This document shows, piece by piece, positions 25,050-32,450 of a stretch of 64,000 bases of DNA (position 1 is the first letter of the stretch; each line of letters opens with the position of its first letter). Source of the stretch: Helicobacter_D sp964464895 (GTDB lineage Bacteria > Campylobacterota > Campylobacteria > Campylobacterales > Helicobacteraceae). The position numbers and the translations under genes were made by a program. Under the pieces are notes generated by a model. The model was not told the origin of the DNA. It was given only the letters and a program-made list of their open reading frames with translations, and did not search any database. The DNA is taken from positions 62,001 to 126,000 of the forward strand of contig CAYXGY010000001.1 in NCBI GenBank assembly GCA_964464895.1, written 5' to 3'.

Positions 25050-26588
25050 ACTTAAAAGCTTATGAATATTTTGCATATTGAATATTCCTGTTTTAAAGGT
25101 ATCTGTTTTTGTGAAGTTTAGCGGGTCAAACATCAAACGATTTAATTTCACCAACTCATCAAATCGTTTAAAGGCGGATTCCATTTTTTCTTTCATTTCT
25201 TCCATTTTTTTGAAATTACTCTCTACTGCATTCCAAATTTTAGAAGCTTCTTGACTTACACCATTACTAGCAGTTTGCAGAGAATTTAAGCTAAAAGAGA
25301 TATTAACTTCAAGTTTAGAAACATTTGCCATAGAGGTGCTGTCAAACAATCCGCTAATTCCATTCCCTAACACTCCAAACAACGCGTTGGCACTATTTTG
25401 CGCAGTAATAGAGATTTGCAAATTAGAGATAGAAGCACCTAAGCCTTGATAGGTTTTGTTGCCAATGTGTGTGCTAAGACTTTGAAGAGCATTTAAGATG
25501 GAATCATTTTGTGCTTGGTTTTGTAAAGATTCGTCTTTGATTGTCTCACTGACTAAGTCAATATGATGCACTTGCCCACTACTACCATCTTCGCGTAAAT
25601 AGTCGGCAGTTTTTTGTTTGATTCCAAGTAAATCCCCATTTTCCCCTCGCATCATTTCTTGGCTTTCTTGAGCGTTAAGATAGATGACGCCGATTCCTTT
25701 TTCTCCCAATCCTACTAGCCGTCCTTCACCATTTGCATCAGGAGTCCAGATTCTTAATTTATCATAAATTGGGTCGTCTTTGTCAATTTTCCCATCACCA
25801 TTGGAATCATAAACGCTTAAATCTTTGAATCCATCTCCACTTTGTGTGCCAAAAAGCTCGTTACCATCATTGATTTTCCCATCCCCATTTTTATCAAGTG
25901 CTAAGAATCCAGAACCTTTTTTGAGTGTAGAGATTTGGTCGGGAGTGCCATCACTATCCAAATCAAAACGCATTTTTGTATCACTTAGCTCTGTGCCACT
26001 ACCATCATAATCAATCACGAGTGGGTCAACAATTTTCTTATTGACACCTTGAGGAATGTTTTGTGTAGCGTTTGAGTTATTAATCTGCAAATTTTGCATA
26101 AAGCTTTGGGAGACATTAATGTTTAATTCCAAACTTTTTGAGACTCCATCACTCCCTATCATTGTGCCCGAAATGGAAATGGATAAGCTTTGAGAAAAGC
26201 CTTGAGAAAGACTAATTCCGCTACCTATGATTTGACTTGCAAAGTTTTTGTTATACAGCAAATCTGATAATGTTAATGTGGTATTTTGTGTAGTATTTGA
26301 GCCACTGCTTGGGAATAATTGTTCCCATAGTTTCATCATTTCGTCTTGAATTTCTGAAACTTTACCTAAAGCTTTGTTTAGAATCGTTTTTTGAAAATCC
26401 CCTAAGCCGTCAGTATTCAAGCTATTACTTGTAACAATATTATTAGTTTGCCCCTTTGCGTCTTGGTTGATAGTTGATTGTGGAACACTATTTGCTTTAG
26501 TGTTTATAAGCTCTTCTTTAACAGCACTCCATTGCGTGGTGGTATATGAGGCTTGCAAAGAAGAGAAACTTAGACTTGTTGCTTGCAT
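25044..26588 (-). CDS. flagellar-regulon protein with FrpC-like calcium self-processing module
   Basis: A 514-residue protein with no signal peptide. The centre (about 188-304) has DPLVIDYDGSGTEL, then GFLALDKNGDGKINDGNELF and LSVYDSNGDGKIDKDD followed by LRIW. This order matches the calcium-dependent self-processing module of Neisseria FrpC-type RTX proteins, which cleaves at an Asp-Pro bond; here D188-P189 is at the expected place. There are no RTX nonapeptides. The flanks are Ser/Asn-rich with amphipathic segments, and a helix spans about 440-480. A sigma28 promoter drives the gene. I infer flagellum-coupled export and calcium-triggered cleavage; neither is proven. Confidence 0.6.
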   Translation of the reverse strand: MQATSLSFSSLQASYTTTQWSAVKEELINTKANSVPQSTINQDAKGQTNNIVTSNSLNTDGLGDFQKTILNKALGKVSEIQDEMMKLWEQLFPSSGSNTTQNTTLTLSDLLYNKNFASQIIGSGISLSQGFSQSLSISISGTMIGSDGVSKSLELNINVSQSFMQNLQINNSNATQNIPQGVNKKIVDPLVIDYDGSGTELSDTKMRFDLDSDGTPDQISTLKKGSGFLALDKNGDGKINDGNELFGTQSGDGFKDLSVYDSNGDGKIDKDDPIYDKLRIWTPDANGEGRLVGLGEKGIGVIYLNAQESQEMMRGENGDLLGIKQKTADYLREDGSSGQVHHIDLVSETIKDESLQNQAQNDSILNALQSLSTHIGNKTYQGLGASISNLQISITAQNSANALFGVLGNGISGLFDSTSMANVSKLEVNISFSLNSLQTASNGVSQEASKIWNAVESNFKKMEEMKEKMESAFKRFDELVKLNRLMFDPLNFTKTDTFKTGIFNMQNIHKLLSA

Positions 26589-26620
26589 TGTTTCTCCTTA
26601 TATTTTAAATTTCATTCTCT

Positions 26621-26648
26621 ATATCGGTTATTTTTTAAAAAACTAAAA
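26621..26648 (-). promoter_or_regulatory. sigma28 (FliA) promoter of the calcium-module gene
   Basis: On the minus strand, TTTTAGT is followed after 13 bases by ACCGATAT. Over 28 bases it differs from the flgM promoter (13284-13311) at two positions. Transcription would begin about 25 bases before the ATG at 26588. Confidence 0.75.
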
Positions 26649-26701
26649 TAAATTTTTTGTAAATTTTTGATTTTACGATTCAATTCTTAGATATTTAAGC
26701 A

Positions 26702-26721
26702 TTCTAAAATGAATTTTAGAA
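26702..26721. promoter_or_regulatory. perfect 9-base inverted repeat upstream of gdhA
   Basis: TTCTAAAAT-GA-ATTTTAGAA. It is about 125 bases before gdhA and 54 bases behind the sigma28 promoter of the divergent gene. It looks like an operator for a dimeric regulator; none is identified. Confidence 0.35.
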
Positions 26722-26846
26722 GTTTATTTTGCGGTGTTTTCTCGTAAAATATAAAAATAAAACTTAAAAATTATTTTTAATTATATAAGCTTATATTAAT
26801 TAAAGATTAAATACAATTTTGCCATTAAATTTACAAGGAGAATCAA

Positions 26847-28199
26847 ATGTCTTACACACAAGATGTCATTCAAAAAGTCCAAAAACTCTATCCTGACCAA
26901 GTAGAGTTTCATCAAGCGGTTAAAGAAGTGCTAGAATCCATTGAACCTGCATTAAAGAAAGACAAAAAATATGAGGCTCATAAAGTTTTGGAAAGAATCG
27001 TGATTCCAGAGCGTCAAATTAATTTCCGTGTAACTTGGGAAAATGATAAGGGCGAAATCCAAGTGAATCGTGGTTATCGCATTGAGTTTAGCTCTTTGCT
27101 TGGACCTTATAAAGGCGGTTTGAGATTCCACCCAAGCGTAACAGAGGGAATCATTAAGTTTTTAGGATTTGAACAAATTTTCAAAAATTCTTTGACTGGA
27201 CTTGCAATGGGCGGGGGTAAAGGTGGAAGCGACTTTGACCCTAAGGGTAAGAGTGATAGGGAAGTGATGCGATTCTGTCAAGCGTTTATGAACGAACTTT
27301 ATCGCCATATTGGAGCGCATACAGATGTTCCTGCAGGAGATATTGGAGTGGGCGGACGCGAGATTGGCTATTTGTTTGGACAATACAAGAAATTAACTAA
27401 CCGCTATGAAGGTGTTTTGACAGGTAAATCTTTGCTTTGGGGTGGCAGTTTGGTGCGCACAGAAGCGACAGGCTATGGCAATGTGTATTTTGCGCAAGAA
27501 ATGCTTAAAAATAGCAATGCAGGCGAGTTAGAGGGTAAAGTTTGTCTCGTTTCAGGTAGCGGAAATGTCGCAATCTACACAGTAGAAAAACTCCAACAAC
27601 TTGGTGCGAAGCCTGTAACTATTAGCGATTCTAGGGGTATGATTTATGATGAAAAAGGAATTGATTTGGCATTGCTCAAAGAAGTTAAAGAGGTAAGACG
27701 CGAGAGTTTGGAATCTTATGCTAAAGAGCGCAGTAGTGCCAAATGGACAAGTGTAAAAGATTATCCCAAAGACCATAATCCATTATGGACGATTCCAGCT
27801 TTTGCTGCATTCCCAAGTGCGACACAGAATGAAATCAATGCAAAAGACGCACAAAATCTACTTGATAATGGTTGTAAATGTGTTAGTGAGGGAGCAAATA
27901 TGCCCTCAACGATTGAAGCAGTGCATAAGTTTTTGAATGCAAAAATTTGCTATGGTCCGGGCAAAGCAGCTAATGCAGGTGGTGTCGCTACAAGCGGACT
28001 TGAAATGAGTCAAAATGCTTCTATGACAGCTTGGACTTTTGAAGAAGTGGATAAGAAATTGCATAATATTATGAAAAATATTTATGCTAATGCAAGTGAA
28101 ACTGCAAAGGAATTTGGCGAACCTACGAATCTTGTGCTTGGAGCGAATATTGCAGGCTTTAGAAAAGTCGCTAATGCGATGATTGAACAAGGTTTATAA
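26847..28199 (+). CDS. gdhA: NADP-specific glutamate dehydrogenase
   Basis: Assimilates ammonia by reductive amination of 2-oxoglutarate. The 450-residue protein of the hexameric small-subunit class shows the substrate region GGLRFHPSVTEGIIKFLGFEQ (in parts), GLAMGGGKGGSDFDPKGK with the catalytic Lys, and the Rossmann motif VSGSGNVAIYTVEK. The N- and C-terminal ends are full length. A strong CAAGGAG site precedes the ATG. The ligase gene follows after 20 bases. Confidence 0.95.
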   Translation: MSYTQDVIQKVQKLYPDQVEFHQAVKEVLESIEPALKKDKKYEAHKVLERIVIPERQINFRVTWENDKGEIQVNRGYRIEFSSLLGPYKGGLRFHPSVTEGIIKFLGFEQIFKNSLTGLAMGGGKGGSDFDPKGKSDREVMRFCQAFMNELYRHIGAHTDVPAGDIGVGGREIGYLFGQYKKLTNRYEGVLTGKSLLWGGSLVRTEATGYGNVYFAQEMLKNSNAGELEGKVCLVSGSGNVAIYTVEKLQQLGAKPVTISDSRGMIYDEKGIDLALLKEVKEVRRESLESYAKERSSAKWTSVKDYPKDHNPLWTIPAFAAFPSATQNEINAKDAQNLLDNGCKCVSEGANMPSTIEAVHKFLNAKICYGPGKAANAGGVATSGLEMSQNASMTAWTFEEVDKKLHNIMKNIYANASETAKEFGEPTNLVLGANIAGFRKVANAMIEQGL

Positions 28200-28219
28200 T
28201 TCTCATCGTTGGATAGTTT

Positions 28220-29053
28220 TTGAAGCTCTTAAAAATCTATCTTTTCTTAATCAGTTGGAATCTCGCTTTATGTGCAGAGATTCCACATTTTCCTCCCTAT
28301 AAAGAAAGCTTAATTTCCCAAGAAGAACTGACTTCGTTTGTGATGAGTGAAAAACTAGATGGAGTGCGCGGAATCTGGAATGGCAAAGCCTTGAAAACGC
28401 GTAAAGGCACGATGATTCAAGCACCGAAATTTTGGCTTATAAATTTCCCTCCTTTTAATCTTGATGGTGAATTGTGGTTTGCACATAATAGTTTTGAAAA
28501 AGTCTCGAGTGTTGTAAGGGATTCTATTCCCAATGAGGTAGAGTGGCAAAACATCACCTATCAAGTCTTTGATGTACGTGGCGTTTGTGATGAATGCACT
28601 TTGCGTGAACGTTTAGAATGGCTTGAAAATTATTTAAAAGACTTTCCCAATCCTTATATTAAAGTCATTCCTCAAATTCCAATAAAAAGCCGCAAGCATT
28701 TAGAATCTTATTATCAAAAGATTCTAAATTATGGTGGAGAGGGTGTTATTTTGCGTAAAGATTCTATGTCCGATGTGGGTTATAAACTCAAGCCCTTTAT
28801 GGATTCAGAATGCGTTGTGCGGGGTTATACTCAAGGCAGGGGCAAAAATTCTAATCGAATGGGTGCAATTTGGTGTGAGGGAGAGGTTTTAGGAGAAAAG
28901 AAAAGTTTTAAAATTGGTTCAGGATTTCGCAAAGAAGAACGTATGAATCCCCCTAAAATTGGCACAACCATTACTTATAAATATCAAGGTTATACCAAAA
29001 ATAACTTGCCTCGATTCCCTGTATTTTTAAGAATCCGAGAGGGAGGAATCTGA
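28220..29053 (+). CDS. secreted ATP-dependent DNA ligase (LigE-like)
   Basis: A 277-residue minimal ATP-dependent DNA ligase with an N-terminal signal peptide (LLKIYLFLISWNLALCA). Nucleotidyltransferase motifs: KLDGVRG (motif I, adenylated Lys near 45), FNLDGEL (III), GGEGVILR (IV) and GYKLKP (V), followed by a small OB domain ending in YKYQGYTKNNLPRFP. There is no N-terminal DNA-binding domain or zinc finger. Related proteins in Campylobacter, Haemophilus and Neisseria are periplasmic and have been linked to competence. The start is TTG with only a weak ribosome site. Confidence 0.85.
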   Translation: MKLLKIYLFLISWNLALCAEIPHFPPYKESLISQEELTSFVMSEKLDGVRGIWNGKALKTRKGTMIQAPKFWLINFPPFNLDGELWFAHNSFEKVSSVVRDSIPNEVEWQNITYQVFDVRGVCDECTLRERLEWLENYLKDFPNPYIKVIPQIPIKSRKHLESYYQKILNYGGEGVILRKDSMSDVGYKLKPFMDSECVVRGYTQGRGKNSNRMGAIWCEGEVLGEKKSFKIGSGFRKEERMNPPKIGTTITYKYQGYTKNNLPRFPVFLRIREGGI

Positions 29054-29184
29054 TTTAAAGATTTGCAAGGGGATTTATGCTAGATTGTATTTTATAGAAC
29101 TTTCTGCATTTTGGTGTAAAATTTTAATAGAAATTATGTAAAATACGCTTTTTAAATATTCTTAATTATCTTTTAGGAACAATT

Positions 29185-30228
29185 TTGAGAATCAAAAATT
29201 TTTTATTTCAGAGTTTTGCGCAGATATTTTTCCCTATTTTTTTGGTTTTATTTTTTATTGCTTCGATGGTGATTTTTATTCGTATTGCAAGCGTTACTTT
29301 TGTAATTAAAATCAGCTTTTTTGAATTATTTTCTCTTTATTTTTATACACTTCCTACAATGATTTTTTTTGTGATTCCACTTAGTTTTTTTGTTGCGTGT
29401 GCGCTTGGATTGTCTCGTCTTAGTTTTGATTATGAATTGCCTGTTTTGTTTGCACTTGGAATGAATCCTCAAGTGATTATGAAAATTTTTCTACCTATTG
29501 CCTTGTTAGCAAGCTTTAGTTTGTTGGTTTTGTCCCTAGTGCTGACGCCATTGAGCGATATAGCTTATCGGCATTTTTTGGAGGAGCGCAAAAATAGCAT
29601 TAACATTAATTTGCAAGCGGGTGAGTTTGGACAAAAGTTTGGAGAATGGCTTGTTTATGTGCAAAGGAGCAAAAAAGACGAAAATACTTATGAAAATATT
29701 ATGCTTTTGTCTCTAGCAAAAGAGGGTAATAAAGACAAAAAAGGATTGATATTTGCCAAAGAAGCAAAAATTTCTAATACAAATGGGGTAATGGAAGTAA
29801 CATTAGAAAAAGGTAAAATCTACCGCACACCCAATGAAAATATTGAAAGGATTGGTTTTGATAAATTGATATTGAGAAATACGATAGATTCTTTAGAGGA
29901 ATCCAATTTAGGATTAATAGATTATTGGAAAAGAGCGTTTTATCCTAATTCGAGACAAGAAAAGACTAAGAGAAATCTCAGTATGTATATTTTACTCTCG
30001 CTTTTTCCTCTGATTAGTTTATTTTATTATCCATTTTTAGGCATTAAGAATCCCCGCTATCAAAAGAATTATACAATTTTGCAAGCAATGGTGGTTGCAG
30101 GTGGATTTTATGCGTTGATGTATTTGTGTGCAAGCTACATTCCTCTGCTTGGTTTGGTAATATTGCCATTAGTTTGGGTATTAGCTGGTTATTGGCTGTA
30201 TCGGCATTATGTTCGGAGATTTTATTAA
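29185..30228 (+). CDS. LptF/LptG-family permease
   Basis: Inner-membrane permease of the LPS export ABC transporter (YjgP/YjgQ family). The 347-residue protein has about three N-terminal transmembrane helices, a periplasmic beta-jellyroll (about 140-260, GEFGQKFGEWLVYVQRSKKD) and three C-terminal helices. The start is TTG with AGGA six bases upstream. LptF is the more likely of the two. truA follows after 30 bases, as in H. pylori. Confidence 0.8.
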   Translation: MRIKNFLFQSFAQIFFPIFLVLFFIASMVIFIRIASVTFVIKISFFELFSLYFYTLPTMIFFVIPLSFFVACALGLSRLSFDYELPVLFALGMNPQVIMKIFLPIALLASFSLLVLSLVLTPLSDIAYRHFLEERKNSININLQAGEFGQKFGEWLVYVQRSKKDENTYENIMLLSLAKEGNKDKKGLIFAKEAKISNTNGVMEVTLEKGKIYRTPNENIERIGFDKLILRNTIDSLEESNLGLIDYWKRAFYPNSRQEKTKRNLSMYILLSLFPLISLFYYPFLGIKNPRYQKNYTILQAMVVAGGFYALMYLCASYIPLLGLVILPLVWVLAGYWLYRHYVRRFY

Positions 30229-30258
30229 CTTATCCATTGGTAAGTTTGAATCTAAAAG

Positions 30259-31047
30259 ATGAATTTACAACAAGATTCTGCAAGAGACTCCGTTAAGGTT
30301 GCAATGCGCATTGCCTATTATGGCGGAGCTTTTTTTGGATTTCAAAGTCAAAAGAATGTTTTAAGCGTTAGTAGTGCCTTAGAAGCTGCACTGCAAAGTA
30401 TCGGAATTTTTAGTGAATTTGTAGGAAGTGGGCGTACAGATAAAGGGGTGCATGCCACGGCTCAAGTGATTTCTTTAGAGATTCCATACTATTGGCATAA
30501 TTTAGAGAATCTAAAACAGCATTTGAACTCCAAACTTTTACCGTGGATTAAGATAAAGCAGATTTGGTTTGTGCCAAAGGATTTTAATGCGCGTTTTTCT
30601 GCCAAGAGACGCGGATATTGTTATGTGTTAAGCAAACATTCTTCCCCATTTCTTAACGCCTTTAGCTTTCCCTACACGATTCAAAATGTCTCATTATTCA
30701 AAGAGGCTTTGAATCTCTTTGTGGGCACACATAATTTCAAAGCCTTTATGAAAAAGGGAGGTTGCGGGGATTCTTATATAGAAAATATAACAAATAGAAA
30801 TGCAGAGACACAGAGTGTGCGCACAATTTATAAGACAAAATTACTAGAAAGCAAGGATTTTTGGATTTTATCTTTCTGGGGAAATGGGTTTTTGCGTGCG
30901 CAGATTCGTCTAATGGTTGGATTTTTGTTAGAAATCGATAAAGGATATTTGGGTTTAGAAGAACTCAAAGCACAATTAATGGGAGAGGAGATTTATAGAA
31001 TCCCTATTGCTTCTAATGGATTGTTTTTGACGCGTGTAGATTATTGA
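30259..31047 (+). CDS. truA: tRNA pseudouridine synthase A
   Basis: Makes pseudouridine at positions 38-40 of the tRNA anticodon stem. The 262-residue protein carries the catalytic Asp in GSGRTDKGVHA, plus FNARFSAKRRGYCY and the substrate loop FLRAQIRLMVG. About 13 residues precede the core start VAMRIAYYGG; an internal ATG at MRIAYYGG is a possible alternative. Confidence 0.9.
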   Translation: MNLQQDSARDSVKVAMRIAYYGGAFFGFQSQKNVLSVSSALEAALQSIGIFSEFVGSGRTDKGVHATAQVISLEIPYYWHNLENLKQHLNSKLLPWIKIKQIWFVPKDFNARFSAKRRGYCYVLSKHSSPFLNAFSFPYTIQNVSLFKEALNLFVGTHNFKAFMKKGGCGDSYIENITNRNAETQSVRTIYKTKLLESKDFWILSFWGNGFLRAQIRLMVGFLLEIDKGYLGLEELKAQLMGEEIYRIPIASNGLFLTRVDY

Positions 31048-31104
31048 AGTTTATTCGGTTTTTAACTTTTTTGGTGTTGGGTATTTATGATAATGGATTT
31101 AGAG

Positions 31105-31134
31105 TTTAAGCTCAAGCTTGAACTTGAGCTTAAA
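31105..31134. terminator. bidirectional terminator between truA and ccp
   Basis: TTTAAGCTCAAG (31105-31116) and CTTGAGCTTAAA (31123-31134) are perfect 12-base arms around the 6-base loop CTTGAA. A/T-rich sequence on both sides suits termination of the two convergent genes. Confidence 0.7.
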
Positions 31135-31151
31135 TAAACTAGAGTTGTAAA

Positions 31152-32183
31152 TTACAATTCAGGTTTGGGTGTTTTGTCTGTGGCAATAGGTAGTTGCGGA
31201 TAAACGACTTGTGGTTTTTCCCCGCTCAAGGATTTGAGGAAAGTTGCAATTTGGTTTGCCTCTTTATTGTTGATATTGATTCCAAGTTGAACACTTCCCA
31301 TTTCTTTGATTGCATCAGTTAAGCTCCAGATTGCACCATTGTGGAAATAAGGAGCAGTCTCTGCAATGTTTCTTAGTGTCGGAGTTTTGACCATACCATT
31401 TGCATCACCTTTGAAATCCCCAAGATTTGCAAATTTGTATTTTCCTGCAACTTCAAATCCTTGCATACTACCACCTAGATTGACGCCTGTATGGCAAGCT
31501 ACACAGCCTTTATCTAGGAAAACTTGTAAGCCTTCTTTCTCTTGTTTAGTGAGTGCTTGTGCATCACCATTTAAAAAGGCATCATAACGTGAAGGAGTGA
31601 TGAGGGTGCGCTCAAAAGTAGCAATCGCATCAGCAATATTATCAAAGGTTACCCCGCTTCTACCATAGATTTTTTTAAATTCTGTTTGATATTCTGCTAG
31701 AGATGAGATTTTTTCAACTGCTAGTTTTGCAGGTGTTGCCATTTCTGGTTCTGCTTCAATAGGACCTTTTGCTTGGTCTGCTAAATCTCCTGCACGTCCG
31801 TCCCAAAATTGTGCAGAATTTAAGACAGAGTTATAAACGGTAGGAGAATTTAGATGATGAGGGTTAGCTGTCCATTTGTGCCCTACTGCTGCAGAGATTC
31901 CGTCTGTTCCACCTAATCCTAAGTTATGGCAGGTATTACAAGAAATCAAACCACTTTTAGATAAACGAGGTTCAAAATAAAGTTTTTTACCCAATTCTGC
32001 TTTTTCTTGTGAAAATGAACTGAACTTAACACCAAATTCCTTAAGCATTGCTTCTACACCAGCTTGGTCTTTTGGTAGAGGAACTAATCCGCTATCTTTT
32101 GCTTGGCTTAAAAGATCTTGTGCACTAAGTGTAAGAGTAGAGGCAACTAAGATTGACGATAACGAAACAACAAAACGTTTCAT
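31152..32183 (-). CDS. di-heme cytochrome c peroxidase
   Basis: Periplasmic enzyme that reduces hydrogen peroxide with electrons from cytochrome c. The 343-residue protein has a signal peptide (about 1-21), two heme sites CNTCH and CVACH, and the conserved region HNGAIWSLTDAIKEMG with the methionine ligand region. The family is common in Helicobacter and Campylobacter and helps oxidative stress tolerance. The leader region contains a PerR-box-like sequence and a short inverted repeat. Confidence 0.9.
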   Translation of the reverse strand: MKRFVVSLSSILVASTLTLSAQDLLSQAKDSGLVPLPKDQAGVEAMLKEFGVKFSSFSQEKAELGKKLYFEPRLSKSGLISCNTCHNLGLGGTDGISAAVGHKWTANPHHLNSPTVYNSVLNSAQFWDGRAGDLADQAKGPIEAEPEMATPAKLAVEKISSLAEYQTEFKKIYGRSGVTFDNIADAIATFERTLITPSRYDAFLNGDAQALTKQEKEGLQVFLDKGCVACHTGVNLGGSMQGFEVAGKYKFANLGDFKGDANGMVKTPTLRNIAETAPYFHNGAIWSLTDAIKEMGSVQLGININNKEANQIATFLKSLSGEKPQVVYPQLPIATDKTPKPEL

Positions 32184-32207
32184 TTGAACTCCTAATAAAA
32201 GAAATAT

Positions 32208-32222
32208 GATTGTTTGACAATC
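32208..32222. repeat. GATTGT-TTG-ACAATC inverted repeat in the ccp leader
   Basis: Perfect 6-base arms around TTG, 25 bases before the ccp ATG. Its place just downstream of the likely start of transcription would suit a repressor, but it could equally be a short RNA hairpin. Confidence 0.3.
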
Positions 32223-32288
32223 AAAAAAATTTTATCTTATACAGACTTTTAAAAATATTAATGCAAAGAATAATTTTTTTTTAACAAA

Positions 32289-32303
32289 TTATAATAATAA
32301 TTA
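32289..32303. promoter_or_regulatory. PerR-box-like sequence upstream of ccp
   Basis: TTATAATAATAATTA matches the Bacillus PerR consensus TTATAATnATTATAA at 12 of its 14 defined positions. It is about 105 bases before ccp, some 50 bases upstream of the putative -10. The surrounding DNA is very AT-rich, so a chance match is likely enough to keep confidence low. Confidence 0.25.
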
Positions 32304-32450
32304 GATTCATAGATAAAATATTATTTTGTTATCAATTCTATGTAATAGTGGTTTGATGAGAAAATGTAGCGAGATGAATTTAGGGTTATTAATGAATCAA
32401 AATAAAAGAGGATAAAAGGAACTTAGGAGATTCCTAAATTCCTAATGAGA

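Noticed and set aside
26589..26846. tRNA or riboswitch in AT-rich gaps (also 12889-13094, 35001-35252)
   Set aside because: No cloverleaf, T-loop GTTCRANNC-like sequence or conserved aptamer core could be seen; only promoters and short dyads.
32208..32222. FNR/CRP-type site in the ccp leader
   Set aside because: The right half departs from TTGAT-N4-ATCAA at several positions; kept only as an unnamed inverted repeat.
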